Origin: Novacetimonas maltaceti | GTDB taxonomy: Bacteria > Pseudomonadota > Alphaproteobacteria > Acetobacterales > Acetobacteraceae | Length of the DNA stretch: 64,000 nucleotides | Direction of reading: 5' to 3' | Assembly (NCBI RefSeq): GCF_002906255.1 | Contig: NZ_POTC01000005.1 | Span: forward strand, 1-64,000 | Shown here: positions 7,641 through 17,122 of the stretch, in pieces | Position numbering within the stretch: the first letter of the stretch is position 1 | Layout: the number at the start of each line of letters is the position of its first letter | Notes under the pieces: model-generated | The model's database searches: none | The model's input: the letters and a program-made list of their open reading frames with translations, nothing else | What the model was told of the DNA's origin: nothing | Translations under genes and position numbers: made by a program

Positions 7641-9536
7641 TCAGCGACGGCCGAACATCCGCTCCAGATCGCCTTTTTCCAGCTTCAGCCAGGTCGGCCG
7701 ACCATGTGAACAGGTGCCGGCGCGGGGGGTTTTCTCCATGTCCCGCAGCAGGGCGTTCATTTCCTCGTGTGTGAGGCGTCGGCCCGCGCGCACGCTGCCA
7801 TGGCAGGCCATGCGCGCGATGATCGCATCCAGCCGCCCGTCGATCGCCTGCGCCTGCGCGGGGGCGAGCAGTTCATCTTCGGCCAGCTCCTCCGCTAGGT
7901 CGCGCAGCATCGCCGCCGCGTCCCCACCGCCCAGCAGCGCGGGCACGGTGCGCACCATCACGGCATCGCCGCCAAAGGCATCGACCTCGAGTCCCAGCGC
8001 CGACAGCGTATCGGCAAAGGACACCAGCAGGTCGGCCTGCCCGCGGGGCATGTTCACCACTTCGGGCAGGAGCAGCCGCTGCGCACGGACCTCGCCCCCC
8101 AGATACTGCGCGCGCAGCCGTTCATGGGTCAGGCGCTCATGCGCTGCATGCTGGTCCACCAGAACCAGTTCCCCGCGTGCCGTCTGGGCAAGGATATAGG
8201 TGCCCAGAACCTGCGCCACGGCCGCGCCAAGGGGAAAATCGGCTGCCGCTTCCTCATGGGACTCGGGCCGGGGCGTTGCGGGGATGTCCGCTTCGGACCA
8301 TGTGACGGCACGCCGCGCGCCCGGTGCGGCATCCACCAGCGGCAGCCGGCGTTCGGCAACCCCTTCGGGCATGGCTGCCGCCACGTCCGGCATGGCGGGG
8401 GATGGCACCTGATATGCCGCTGTCTCGCGCCCGGGGGACGGAGGCGCGGTTTCCGGTGGGTACCAGATGCGCGCGCCCCCGCTGCCGCGTGACTGCAACA
8501 GGCCGGGCCGCACGCCCGCCACGCCCGCGCCGATTCCCAGGGCCCGGCCCAGCGACCCGATGACCAGTGCCCGCACGGCCGCCGCATCGGCATAACGCAG
8601 TTCGGTCTTGGCGGGATGGACGTTCACGTCCACCTGCTCGGGCGGGATCTGCAATGACAGGGCGACAACGGCATGGCGGCCATGTTCCATGACATTGCGA
8701 TAGGCCACGCGCACCGCCGTGCGCAGCACCGGGTCCACCACCGGGCGCCCGTTGACCAGAAGCAACTGCCCGTTGGCCGTCGCGCGATGCACCGATGGCG
8801 CACAGATATAGCCCGACAGGCGCAGGTCGCCGCGCTCCCCCTCCACCGGGATCAGGCCGTCGGCCTGCCCCGCGTCAAGGATGGCCGCCGCCCGCGCCGC
8901 CATGTCCTGCGCCGGCAGATCAAGGACCACGCGCTGGTCGAACTGCAGGCGGAAGGCGACATGCGGGGCCGACAGGGCAAGGCGACGGACCGTATTTTCC
9001 GCATGACCCGATTCCACGCGCGCGCTCTTGAGGAACTTGCGCCGCGCGGGCGTGGCGAAGAACAGGTCCTCCACCACCACACGGGTGCCCGCGACCCCGG
9101 CACAGGGGCGTGGTTCCTCCACCCGGCCGCCTTCCACGCGGATCGACCATGCGGTGGGCGCGCCATGCGTGCGTGAGGTCACACTCAGCCGTGCGGCCGC
9201 GCCGATCGACGGCAGCGCTTCCCCGCGAAAGCCAAGGGTCGAGATCCGCACCAGCGTCTCGTCCGACAGCTTGGATGTGCAGTGGCGCTCCACCGCAAGG
9301 CGCAGGTCCTCCGGCGTCATGCCGCACCCGTCGTCGGTCACCTCAATCCGTTCAATCCCGCCCTGCTGCAGGTGGACCGAAATCCGCCGCGCCCCGGAAT
9401 CAAGCGCATTTTCCACAAGTTCCTTCAGCGCCGCCGCCGGACGTTCGATCACTTCGCCCGCCGCGATGCGGTTGACGACCTGTTCGGACAGGCGACGGAT
9501 CACGGGACGATCCGGGGATGGGGAATGTTCGGTCAT
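7641..9536 (-). CDS. mutL: DNA mismatch repair protein MutL
   Basis: MutL couples mismatch recognition by MutS to strand removal. The N-terminal GHKL ATPase is clear (IAAGEVIERPA, ELVENALDSGA, DDGCGM, GFRGEALPSI). The C-terminal domain contains DQHAAHERLTHE, which fits the DQHA(X)2E(X)4E endonuclease motif, so this MutL probably nicks DNA itself, as expected where MutH is absent. The start is uncertain: I give the ATG that reads MTEHSPSP, but an in-frame ATG at 9566 has an AAAGGTGG site upstream. nuoM follows about 150 bases downstream. Confidence 0.95.
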   Translation of the reverse strand: MTEHSPSPDRPVIRRLSEQVVNRIAAGEVIERPAAALKELVENALDSGARRISVHLQQGGIERIEVTDDGCGMTPEDLRLAVERHCTSKLSDETLVRISTLGFRGEALPSIGAAARLSVTSRTHGAPTAWSIRVEGGRVEEPRPCAGVAGTRVVVEDLFFATPARRKFLKSARVESGHAENTVRRLALSAPHVAFRLQFDQRVVLDLPAQDMAARAAAILDAGQADGLIPVEGERGDLRLSGYICAPSVHRATANGQLLLVNGRPVVDPVLRTAVRVAYRNVMEHGRHAVVALSLQIPPEQVDVNVHPAKTELRYADAAAVRALVIGSLGRALGIGAGVAGVRPGLLQSRGSGGARIWYPPETAPPSPGRETAAYQVPSPAMPDVAAAMPEGVAERRLPLVDAAPGARRAVTWSEADIPATPRPESHEEAAADFPLGAAVAQVLGTYILAQTARGELVLVDQHAAHERLTHERLRAQYLGGEVRAQRLLLPEVVNMPRGQADLLVSFADTLSALGLEVDAFGGDAVMVRTVPALLGGGDAAAMLRDLAEELAEDELLAPAQAQAIDGRLDAIIARMACHGSVRAGRRLTHEEMNALLRDMEKTPRAGTCSHGRPTWLKLEKGDLERMFGRR

Positions 9537-9618
9537 GGCGGCATCATGAACGCCCGCCTTACCCATCGCCACCTTTATGCGGCGGAAGGGCCGGCCGGCC
9601 TTTCAGGTCAGGAACGAC

Positions 9619-9641
9619 CGGGCCGGGAGGGACCCGGCCCG
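9619..9641. terminator. Terminator-like hairpin
   Basis: CGGGCCGGG (9619-9627) pairs with CCCGGCCCG (9633-9641) over a 5-base loop, just past the stop of the minus-strand lipoprotein gene. There is no long T run, so termination efficiency is uncertain. Confidence 0.5.
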
Positions 9642-9657
9642 TCCTTCATGACGGGGA

Positions 9658-10185
9658 TTATTTCTTGGACGGTGCGGCGACGGTCGGGGTCGCGCCCTGA
9701 GTCAGGTTGCGGCCCAGCGCCGAATCCTCGCGCAGGCGGGCATTCTCGGCCTTTGCATTGACCACGCTGCCCGCGCCACCGCCATGCCAGAACATCAGGC
9801 GATCGACAAAGCTGGACCCCGCCTTGCCCAGTTCGCCGTTATCCGGTGCATTGGAGGCTTCCCTGGCCTCCCCCACCAGCGCGGTCTGGCCGGGGCTGTC
9901 ATCGCCATACGTCCCCTGCAGCGCGACATTGGGCGACAGGGTTTCGAGCGCCTGCATGCGCGGGTTGGAATCCTGCGCGCGCTGGACCGCGACACTGCTG
10001 GGCGCGCCAAGTTCGTCGGACGGTGGCATCGACAGGGGCGTGCGGGTCGTGACGGTATATTCGTCAGGCATGCTGCGTTCGAGGCCGAACGCGCGTGAAA
10101 CATCCCCCCCCGAGCAGCCGGTCAGGGAAAGACCACCCGTGGTGACCAGCGCAAGAGTAAGGGTTCTGAAAGCCGTGGATGCCAT
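9658..10185 (-). CDS. DUF3035-type (BamF-like) outer-membrane lipoprotein
   Basis: The 175-residue protein starts at the ATG at 10185 (AAGAGG upstream), has a hydrophobic signal, and carries the lipobox LTGC. Directly after the acyl site comes PDEYTVTTRTPLSMPPS, the hallmark of the alphaproteobacterial DUF3035 family, which is associated with the beta-barrel assembly machine. The remainder is low complexity and probably flexible. It lies immediately downstream of lspA, the peptidase that would process its own signal, and may share that transcript. Confidence 0.75.
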   Translation of the reverse strand: MASTAFRTLTLALVTTGGLSLTGCSGGDVSRAFGLERSMPDEYTVTTRTPLSMPPSDELGAPSSVAVQRAQDSNPRMQALETLSPNVALQGTYGDDSPGQTALVGEAREASNAPDNGELGKAGSSFVDRLMFWHGGGAGSVVNAKAENARLREDSALGRNLTQGATPTVAAPSKK

Positions 10186-10242
10186 GATTCGCCTCTTACC
10201 GCCCCTGCAACAGTTAGACAAGCACCGCTTTGACATTCTGTC

Positions 10243-10749
10243 CTATCCCCTGTCGCGATCGAGAAGATTATCAATGATCAGGACGGCCACGCCGCAGTCG
10301 ATCGCCGCATCGGCCAGGTTGAATACCGGCCACGACCACCCGTAGGCATGCAGGTGCACGAAATCCACCACCGCCCCGAACTGCAGCCGGTCGATGACAT
10401 TGCCCACGGCGCCACCCATGATCGCGCCCAGCGCACCCGCCACCCACGGCCGCGGCGTGCGCGCCGCCCACAGGCCCAGCAGCACGACAATGAACAGCGC
10501 CACGACCGAGAAGATGATGCGCCCGGCACTGCCCGCGCCACCCAGCATCCCGAACGTGATGGCGTGGTTCCACACCATGGTGAAATTGAGCCCCGGCATC
10601 AGGGCGACGCTCTGTTTGTCCGGCAGGTCGTAGCCGTGGAGCATCCAGTGCTTGCTCCACTGGTCAAGGGCTAGGACGAGGCAGAAGAACAGGACCGTCC
10701 AGCCCACCCTGCTGGCCCTGCGCCGACGTCGCGGCGAAGGCTCCAGCAT
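10243..10749 (-). CDS. lspA: Lipoprotein signal peptidase (signal peptidase II)
   Basis: LspA cleaves diacylated prolipoproteins in the inner membrane. It has four predicted membrane segments and both catalytic aspartates, in GNVIDRLQFGAVVDF and FNLADAAID. The start at 10749 is favoured because AGGA lies 7 bases upstream; an ATG at 10764 is the alternative. Either start lies 12-27 bases past the ileS stop, so the two genes are co-transcribed, the classical ileS-lspA arrangement. Confidence 0.93.
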   Translation of the reverse strand: MLEPSPRRRRRASRVGWTVLFFCLVLALDQWSKHWMLHGYDLPDKQSVALMPGLNFTMVWNHAITFGMLGGAGSAGRIIFSVVALFIVVLLGLWAARTPRPWVAGALGAIMGGAVGNVIDRLQFGAVVDFVHLHAYGWSWPVFNLADAAIDCGVAVLIIDNLLDRDRG

Positions 10750-10775
10750 GCCAGATCCTGACATGACGGACGAAC

Positions 10776-13649
10776 TCACGCCCCGCCCTGCACCACGTCC
10801 GCGCACCGCAGGCACAGTTGCGGATGGGCCGCCACGGTGCCGACTTCCTCCAGCACCTTCCAGCAGCGCGCGCATTTGTGCCCCGCCGCCGCGCGGATGA
10901 CCGGCCCGCCATGCGCAGCGCCCTGCGCATCGGTGGGAGTGTCGAGATAGATCGAAGCACTCCCCGCCTCGATCTCCACGTCAACCTTCGAGACGATCGC
11001 CAGTTCGCACCAGTCCACCTCGCCAAAGGCCGCGGCCTCGTCTTCCGACAGGGGCAGCGTCACCGCCGCCTGCAGCGACGACCCCACCACGCCGTCGCGG
11101 CGCGCGGCCTCGATCTCGGTCGTGATGATGCGCCGCACCCCGCGCAGCGTGGCCCAGCGATCCTCCAGCGCGGGCTGGTGCCACTGCGCCGGAAGGTCGG
11201 GGAAGGGCTGCAGGTGGATGCTCTGCGTATTGCCCGGCCGCGCCAGCCACGCTTCCTCCGCCGTGAAGACCAGCACCGGGGCCAGCCACGCGCACAGGCA
11301 GCGGTGCAGGTGGTCCAGCACCGTGCGCGCCGCGCGCCGCTTCAGGCTGCTGGCGGCGTCGCAGTAGATCGTGTCCTTGCGCACGTCGAAATAGAACGCC
11401 GAAAGGTCGGCCGCGCAGAACCCATGCAGGGCGGGATAGACGCCCACCCATTCATGCGTCTCCACCGCGCGGGCCACCAGGCCGCCCAGTTCGCACATGC
11501 GATGCAGGACCCAGCGTTCCAGTTCCGGCAGGTCGTCATAGGCGACGCGCTCTTCCTCGGTAAATCCGTCAAGCGCGCCGAGCAGCCAGCGCAGCGTGTT
11601 GCGCAGGCGGCGGTAAAGCTCGCCCTGCTGCTTGAGGATGTCCTTGCCGATGCGCAGGTCCTCGTTGGTGTCGGAATTCATGACCCACAGGCGCAGGATG
11701 TCGGCACCCAGCGAGTCATTGACATCCTGCGGCGCGATGACATTGCCCAGCGACTTGGACATCTTGCGGCCCTGCTCATCAAGGACAAAGCCGTTGGTCA
11801 CCAGCGCGCGGAACGGGGCGACGCCCTTCGTCCCCACGCTTTCGAGCAGCGAGGACTGGAACCAGCCACGATGCTGGTCCGACCCTTCGAGGTAGACATC
11901 GGCGGGGAACGGCATGTCGCCATGGCCCAGCACGAAGGCATGGGTGGAGCCACTTTCGAACCACACGTCGACGATGTCGAACACCTGCTCGTAATCGTCG
12001 GGGTTGCGCCCTTCGCCAAGGAAGCGCGACGCGGGCGAGGAATACCACGCATCCGCGCCCTCGGCCGCAAACGCATCGACCACGCGCTTCATCACGGCGG
12101 CGTCGCGCAGGACCTCGCCCGTGCGCTTTTCCACGAACACGGCAATGGGCACGCCCCATGCGCGCTGGCGGCTGATGCACCAGTCGGGACGTCCCTCCAC
12201 CATGGAGGTCAAGCGGTTGCGCGACTGCGCGGGGACGAACGTCACGTCGTCAAGCGCCCCGAGCGCGCGTTGCCGCAGCGCGCCTTCGCCATCCATGCGG
12301 ATGAACCATTGCGGCGTCGCGCGATAGATGATCGGCGCGCGCGAACGCCACGAATGCGGGTAGGAATGGACCAACGTGGTGCGCGCCACCAGCCCGGCCG
12401 GGGCCTGCCCGGCGCTGGCCGCGCGGCGCATGACCTCCTCCAGCGCGCTGCATACGGGTTCGGCCGCCTTGAAGACATGGCCACCCGCGAACAGCGGCAC
12501 CCAGTCGGCATAGCGCCCGTCATCCATGACCAGTTCGGTGATCTCCAGCCCGTGCTGGCGGCCAAGGTTGAAGTCGTCCTCGCCATGCGCGGGGGCGGTA
12601 TGGACAAGGCCCGTGCCCGCCTCGGTCGTGACATGCGCGCCCGGCAGCATCGGCACGTCGAAATCATAGCCCTGCCCGCGCAGCGGATGGGCGCACACGG
12701 CCCCCTCCAGCGCGCTGCCCGGCAGGGTATAGAGGACATGATGCGCGCTGACGCCTGCGGCCGTGCAGAACTGCTCGATCAGGTCCTCGGCCACCAGCAC
12801 CTTCGATTCCGGCTCCAGCAGGGCGCCGTCGGCCACGTCATCGACCCGCACCACGGCATAGGTGATGTCCGGGCCATAGGCGATGGCGCGGTTGGCCGGG
12901 ATGGTCCACGGCGTCGTGGTCCAGATGACCGCCGACACATCGTCGAGCGCATGGGCCGGGGTGGGATCATGGATGACGGGGAAGGCCACATGGATCGCGG
13001 TGGATTCATGGTCGCGATATTCGATCTCCGCCTCGGCCAGGGCGGTCTTTTCCACCGGGCTCCACATCACCGGGCGCAGGCCGCGATACAGCAGGCCGTT
13101 GAGCAGGAACTTGCCGATCTCCCCCGCGATCGCCGCCTCGGAGGAGAAATCCATCGTGGCGTAGCGGCGCGCCCATTCCGCCTGCACGCCAAGGCGGCGG
13201 AATTCGGCGGCCTGGATATCCAGCCATTTCTGCGCATAGGCGCGGCATTCGGCGCGGAACTGCAGGACGGGCACGCTGTCCTTGTCCTGCCCGCGCTTGC
13301 GGTATTCCTCCTCGATCTTCCATTCGATCGGCAGGCCGTGGCAGTCCCAGCCCGGCACGTAATGGATGCCATAGCCCGACATGCGGTGCGCGCGGTTGAT
13401 GACGTCCTTGAGGATCTTGTTCAGGGCATGGCCGATATGGAGGTGGCCGTTCGCATACGGAGGGCCATCATGCAGCATGAAGACCTGACGCCCCTGCGCC
13501 TGCGCGAACAGGCTGTCGTCAAGCTTTTCCGCGGCCCAGCGCTCCAGCATCTCGGGCTCCCGCTTCGGCAGGCTGCCGCGCATGGGAAAGGAGGTGGTGG
13601 GAAGAAACACCGTCTCCCGATAGAGATCCTGTGGTTTTGACTCGGTCAT
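10776..13649 (-). CDS. ileS: Isoleucyl-tRNA synthetase
   Basis: This class I aminoacyl-tRNA synthetase charges tRNA-Ile. The 957-residue protein has the HIGH motif in ANGHLHIGHA, the KMSKS motif in GRKMSKSLGN, the connective editing domain between them, and a C-terminal zinc-binding CARCW...CLRC element. The start (MTESKPQD, ATG at 13649) fits homologues; the upstream extension to 13700 looks non-coding. It heads the ileS-lspA unit. Confidence 0.97.
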   Translation of the reverse strand: MTESKPQDLYRETVFLPTTSFPMRGSLPKREPEMLERWAAEKLDDSLFAQAQGRQVFMLHDGPPYANGHLHIGHALNKILKDVINRAHRMSGYGIHYVPGWDCHGLPIEWKIEEEYRKRGQDKDSVPVLQFRAECRAYAQKWLDIQAAEFRRLGVQAEWARRYATMDFSSEAAIAGEIGKFLLNGLLYRGLRPVMWSPVEKTALAEAEIEYRDHESTAIHVAFPVIHDPTPAHALDDVSAVIWTTTPWTIPANRAIAYGPDITYAVVRVDDVADGALLEPESKVLVAEDLIEQFCTAAGVSAHHVLYTLPGSALEGAVCAHPLRGQGYDFDVPMLPGAHVTTEAGTGLVHTAPAHGEDDFNLGRQHGLEITELVMDDGRYADWVPLFAGGHVFKAAEPVCSALEEVMRRAASAGQAPAGLVARTTLVHSYPHSWRSRAPIIYRATPQWFIRMDGEGALRQRALGALDDVTFVPAQSRNRLTSMVEGRPDWCISRQRAWGVPIAVFVEKRTGEVLRDAAVMKRVVDAFAAEGADAWYSSPASRFLGEGRNPDDYEQVFDIVDVWFESGSTHAFVLGHGDMPFPADVYLEGSDQHRGWFQSSLLESVGTKGVAPFRALVTNGFVLDEQGRKMSKSLGNVIAPQDVNDSLGADILRLWVMNSDTNEDLRIGKDILKQQGELYRRLRNTLRWLLGALDGFTEEERVAYDDLPELERWVLHRMCELGGLVARAVETHEWVGVYPALHGFCAADLSAFYFDVRKDTIYCDAASSLKRRAARTVLDHLHRCLCAWLAPVLVFTAEEAWLARPGNTQSIHLQPFPDLPAQWHQPALEDRWATLRGVRRIITTEIEAARRDGVVGSSLQAAVTLPLSEDEAAAFGEVDWCELAIVSKVDVEIEAGSASIYLDTPTDAQGAAHGGPVIRAAAGHKCARCWKVLEEVGTVAAHPQLCLRCADVVQGGA

Positions 13650-13782
13650 GACCCTGTTTTCTGACTGCTTGATCCAAAGAAACATGGAGGGACGGGACAC
13701 GCCCCGTACAACCGCAACGCAACCTTATGGGGAGGGTGCGGGCCTGCGGTCAAGCTTTCGCGACACGACCACGCCCCACCCG

Positions 13783-14724
13783 TCATGCCCCGCCCGTCGC
13801 CAGCAGGTAGTCGCGCGCGGCCTGCGTATCACGCGCGATCTGCGCGCGCAGGGCGTCAAGCCCGTCAAACCGCCGTTCCTCGCGCAGCAGGGTATGCAGC
13901 GCGACCGACAGGGTCTGGCCATACAGGTCGCCGTCGAAATCCAGCAGGTGGACCTCCAGCCGGCTGACCTGCCCGTCATTGATGGTGGGGCGGCGGCCGA
14001 TATTGGCGACACCGGGGCAGACGCGGCCATCGCCCATGCGCACGCTGACGGCATAGACCCCGCGCGCGGGTTCCAGATGCCGGCCTAGCGCGATGTTGGC
14101 AGTGGGAAAGCCCAGCAGGCGCCCGCGCTTGTCCCCATGCTCCACCACGCCGCGGATCGACCATGCGCGGCCCAGTTCCTCCGCCGCGCGTTCGGGATAC
14201 CCCTCCTGCAGCAGGCGGCGGATGCGGGTGGAGGAATACGGCCCCGCCGTATCGCACAGGGCCGGCACCACCGTCAGCCCGATGCCAAGGTCATGCGCCT
14301 CCTGCGCAAGGAAGGCGACGTCGCCACGCCTGCGGTGGCCGAACGCGAAATCCGCCCCGCAGGCGACATGCTGCACCCCAAGGCCCGCATGCAGGACGCC
14401 GGTGACGAATTCCTCAGCACTCATGGCGCTGAATTCGGGGGTGAAGGGAATCTGGAACACACGCCGCACGCCTAGCGCGACAAGGGCGGAAAACCGCTCG
14501 TCCGGCAGGGTCAGGCGAAAGGGCGGGTCCTGCGGGCGGAACAGTTCGCGCGGGTGCGGCTCGAATGTCACGACCGCCAGTTCCCCTTCGGGCCGGGCGG
14601 CCTGCAACGTGCGCAGCAGGTGGGCATGGCCCAGGTGCACGCCATCGAAATTGCCCAGCGCCGCGACCGTGCCGCGCGCGGCGTCGGGAATGTCGCGCCA
14701 GTCGGTATAGAGATGCGCCTTCAT
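13783..14724 (-). CDS. ribF: Bifunctional riboflavin kinase/FMN adenylyltransferase
   Basis: RibF converts riboflavin to FMN and then FAD. The N-terminal adenylyltransferase domain shows GNFDGVHLGHAH and a later STRIRRLL; the C-terminal flavokinase shows KRGRLLGFPTANI, which contains the PTAN motif. The 313-residue length is normal. Its start overlaps the stop of mtnC by 4 bases (ATGA-type coupling), so it is probably expressed with the methionine-salvage genes. ileS follows on the same strand. Confidence 0.95.
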   Translation of the reverse strand: MKAHLYTDWRDIPDAARGTVAALGNFDGVHLGHAHLLRTLQAARPEGELAVVTFEPHPRELFRPQDPPFRLTLPDERFSALVALGVRRVFQIPFTPEFSAMSAEEFVTGVLHAGLGVQHVACGADFAFGHRRRGDVAFLAQEAHDLGIGLTVVPALCDTAGPYSSTRIRRLLQEGYPERAAEELGRAWSIRGVVEHGDKRGRLLGFPTANIALGRHLEPARGVYAVSVRMGDGRVCPGVANIGRRPTINDGQVSRLEVHLLDFDGDLYGQTLSVALHTLLREERRFDGLDALRAQIARDTQAARDYLLATGGA

Positions 14725-15458
14725 GCCGCCACCGGCAGGCCGAACATGCGCGCGGCCCCGTCCAGCGTCGCGGCCACAGGGTGCGTGGTCCCGGCCACCG
14801 TCCCGTCTTCCGGCCGCACGATCTGGCAGGTACGCAGCCCCGCCTGCGCCGCCGCGTCGAGTTCGGCCACCACATCGGACAGGAACAGCACGTCACCGGC
14901 CGCCCACCCGGCCTTCGCCATGATGTTGGCATAGCTCGACGCCACGCGCTTGCCCCCCATGGCGAGGTCGTAGAAGCCCGAAAACAGCCCCGTGACATCC
15001 CCTTCGTCCGTGTGGCCGTAAATCAGTTCCTGCGCCGCCGCCGAGCCGGAGGAATAGACCGCGAGCACCACGCCCGCCGCCGCCCACCGGCGCAGCGCGG
15101 GCAGCACGTCGGGATAGAGCCGCGCGCTGAGTTGCCCCGTGCGGTAGCCCTGCGCCCATGCGATGCCCTGCAGGGCCTTGAGCGGGGCGACCTTCTCGTC
15201 ACGATCCATCCACGCCTCAAGCTGCGCCAGCGGCGGCACGCCGGGGGCGAGGCGGGCGATTTCCGCCACCTGCACGCGCACCTGCGGGTCGTCGGCCCGC
15301 TCGCGCAGCAGGTCCGGCAGCACGCTCCGCGCATAGGGAAACAGCACGTCATGGACGAAGGAGACCGGGATGGTCGTCCCCTCGATATCCAGCAGGACGA
15401 CGCGCGGCGGCGTGGGGGGCGAGACGGGATCAGACGGCAATTTTACACCCTTCATCAT
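14721..15458 (-). CDS. mtnC: Enolase-phosphatase E1 (2,3-diketo-5-methylthiopentyl-1-phosphate)
   Basis: This HAD-superfamily enzyme performs the enolisation and dephosphorylation that yield acireductone in methionine salvage. HAD motifs are visible: DIEGTTIPVSFV near the N-terminus, YSSGS, GGKRVASSYA and FLSDVVAELDAA. The start overlaps mtnD by about 29 bases. I give an ATG at 15458, but a TTG at 15440 preceded by AAGGG is a serious alternative. The order mtnB-mtnD-mtnC follows the pathway closely. Confidence 0.92.
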   Translation of the reverse strand: MMKGVKLPSDPVSPPTPPRVVLLDIEGTTIPVSFVHDVLFPYARSVLPDLLRERADDPQVRVQVAEIARLAPGVPPLAQLEAWMDRDEKVAPLKALQGIAWAQGYRTGQLSARLYPDVLPALRRWAAAGVVLAVYSSGSAAAQELIYGHTDEGDVTGLFSGFYDLAMGGKRVASSYANIMAKAGWAAGDVLFLSDVVAELDAAAQAGLRTCQIVRPEDGTVAGTTHPVAATLDGAARMFGLPVAA

Positions 15459-15996
15459 CGGGGGCGGCAAAGCGGGTGGCGATGTCATCGCCGGTATAAT
15501 GCGCGATCCAGCCATCGCGGTTGGTAAAGACCCGCAGCGCCACGAAATCCGGCACCGCACCGCCATCGAACCAGTGCGGCACGCCGGCCGGCACCGAAAT
15601 CAGGTCCCCCGCCGTGCAGCGCACGTTGAACACCCGCCCGTCGGCATGCAGGACGAAATCGCCCTGCCCATGCACGAAAAAGCGGATCTCGTCCTCGTCA
15701 TGGACATGTTCGCACAGGAATTTGCGCCGGGTGGCGGGCCATTCCTCCCCCGCGCCGTGCAGGCTGATGACATCGGCGGACCCGGCCCCCGTCTCCCCCA
15801 TCAACTGGTCGAGGTAGGGGCGGTAGGCCGCCAGCACATCATCGGCCGGCGCATCGCGCGCAGGGGTCACGGGACTGTCCCAGCGTTCGAACCGCACGCC
15901 GATCGTGCGCAGCACCTGCGCGATCCGCGCGGGGTCCGTGGTCCGTTCGAGCGGGAGTCCGGGCGCATCGTCGCGATAGAGCGCAAGGCTGCTCAT
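15430..15996 (-). CDS. mtnD: Acireductone dioxygenase
   Basis: MtnD is a metal-dependent cupin that oxidises acireductone to the keto-acid precursor of methionine (Fe form) or to other products (Ni form). The metal ligands are seen in CEHVHDEDEIRFFVHG and the later cupin strands. The start reads MSSLALYRD with GGAAG upstream, and it overlaps the mtnB stop by 4 bases (ATGA), a sign of translational coupling. Confidence 0.94.
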   Translation of the reverse strand: MSSLALYRDDAPGLPLERTTDPARIAQVLRTIGVRFERWDSPVTPARDAPADDVLAAYRPYLDQLMGETGAGSADVISLHGAGEEWPATRRKFLCEHVHDEDEIRFFVHGQGDFVLHADGRVFNVRCTAGDLISVPAGVPHWFDGGAVPDFVALRVFTNRDGWIAHYTGDDIATRFAAPDDEGCKIAV

Positions 15997-16616
15997 GTGC
16001 GGATCTTCCGTTTTTCCAGTTCGCACGCCAGCAGGAACTCCAGCCCCTCGAGCCGGGCGAGCGCCATGCCCATGTCATCGCCCCAGACATAGACGCCATG
16101 GCCACGGATCACGTAGCCAAGCGGCATGTCGGGCATGTGTGGCGCGATGACGCGGGCAAGGCGGGCGATATCCTGGTCATTGTCGAACACCGGCAGGCGC
16201 AGGCTGGTGTCGTGGGTGTCCTGCCCCTCGAACACCTTGAGCACTTCATACCCCGCAAGGGTGATCGCATCGCCCGCCAGCATCGACAGCACGGTCGACG
16301 CGACGGAATGACCGTGCAGCACCGCCCCCGTGCGCGGGGACGCGGCATAGACCTGGCAGTGCAGCAGGGTTTCGGCGCTGGGCCGGTCGCCTTCATGCAC
16401 GGGCGCACCTTCCGCCGTGACCTCGATCACGCCATGCGGGGTCAGCATGCCCTTGTGCCCGCCCGAACGCGTGATCGCGATCAGCCCGTCGGGCAGGCGG
16501 CAGCTGATGTTGCCCGCCGTCGCCGGAACCCAGCCAAAGCGGTCCATGCGCCGGCCGGCGGCAATGATGTCATTGACCGCGACCGCGCGCGGGTCGGAAG
16601 AAATAACCTTGTCCAT
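15993..16616 (-). CDS. mtnB: Methylthioribulose-1-phosphate dehydratase
   Basis: This class II aldolase-family dehydratase is the first enzyme of this cluster. Landmarks are ATAGNISCRLPDG, TRSGGHKGML, an HGHS metal site, and the late histidine pair in YVIRGHGVYVWG. The start (MDKVISSDP, 16616) has AAAGG just upstream. It heads the operon mtnB-mtnD-mtnC-ribF. The kinase/isomerase genes (mtnK/mtnA) that would supply its substrate are not in the window. Confidence 0.92.
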   Translation of the reverse strand: MDKVISSDPRAVAVNDIIAAGRRMDRFGWVPATAGNISCRLPDGLIAITRSGGHKGMLTPHGVIEVTAEGAPVHEGDRPSAETLLHCQVYAASPRTGAVLHGHSVASTVLSMLAGDAITLAGYEVLKVFEGQDTHDTSLRLPVFDNDQDIARLARVIAPHMPDMPLGYVIRGHGVYVWGDDMGMALARLEGLEFLLACELEKRKIRT

Positions 16617-16690
16617 CGAACCTTTACGCAACACCATGGCGCCCCGCCTGCCGCGGCATCCCCCCGTGGCGGGCGGCCGCCATGCCCTGA

Positions 16691-16948
16691 TTATTTGACG
16701 TTCTGGCCCGACGGCTGCCCGCTTTCGCTGAAGCTTGCGTCGTGCTGCTGCGTGGCCGGTCCCGAAATGTGGCCGCCCGCCCCCTGCTGCGGCGGGGTGG
16801 ACGGTTCGTCATCGGCCATGTTCTTCTTGAACGTCTTGATGCCGCGCGCCATGTCGCCCATCAGCGAGCTGATCTTGCCCCCGCCCCCGAACAGCACGAG
16901 CACGACCGCAAGAACGATCAGCCAATGTCCCCAGCTCAAGCTACCCAT
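16691..16948 (-). CDS. tatA: Sec-independent translocase subunit TatA
   Basis: The 85-residue protein has a single N-terminal membrane helix ([17 protein letters not shown]), the FG hinge, and an amphipathic helix ([18 protein letters not shown]) followed by a disordered tail, the TatA pattern. The start MGSLSWGHW at 16948 has GAGG 5 bases upstream. tatB and tatC are not adjacent. It could act as TatE, but length and sequence fit TatA. Confidence 0.92.
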   Translation of the reverse strand: MGSLSWGHWLIVLAVVLVLFGGGGKISSLMGDMARGIKTFKKNMADDEPSTPPQQGAGGHISGPATQQHDASFSESGQPSGQNVK

Positions 16949-17122
16949 AACATCCTCGATTCCCGCGTCGCCGACGCAAAAGCTGTTTTCCCTGTGACCC
17001 ATGCCGCCATGACATGCGCCAGACGCGTCTTCCCATCACATGAGGGCACAGGCCCGTCCATGCAAGCATTGCCTCGCCGCTTTCGCGCAGCACCCAGCCA
17101 TGACCGGCCCCACCCCACGCAA

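Noticed and set aside
10818-13640. Open frame of 940 codons opposite ileS
   Set aside because: ileS is unmistakable on the other strand; this frame is a by-product of codon bias.
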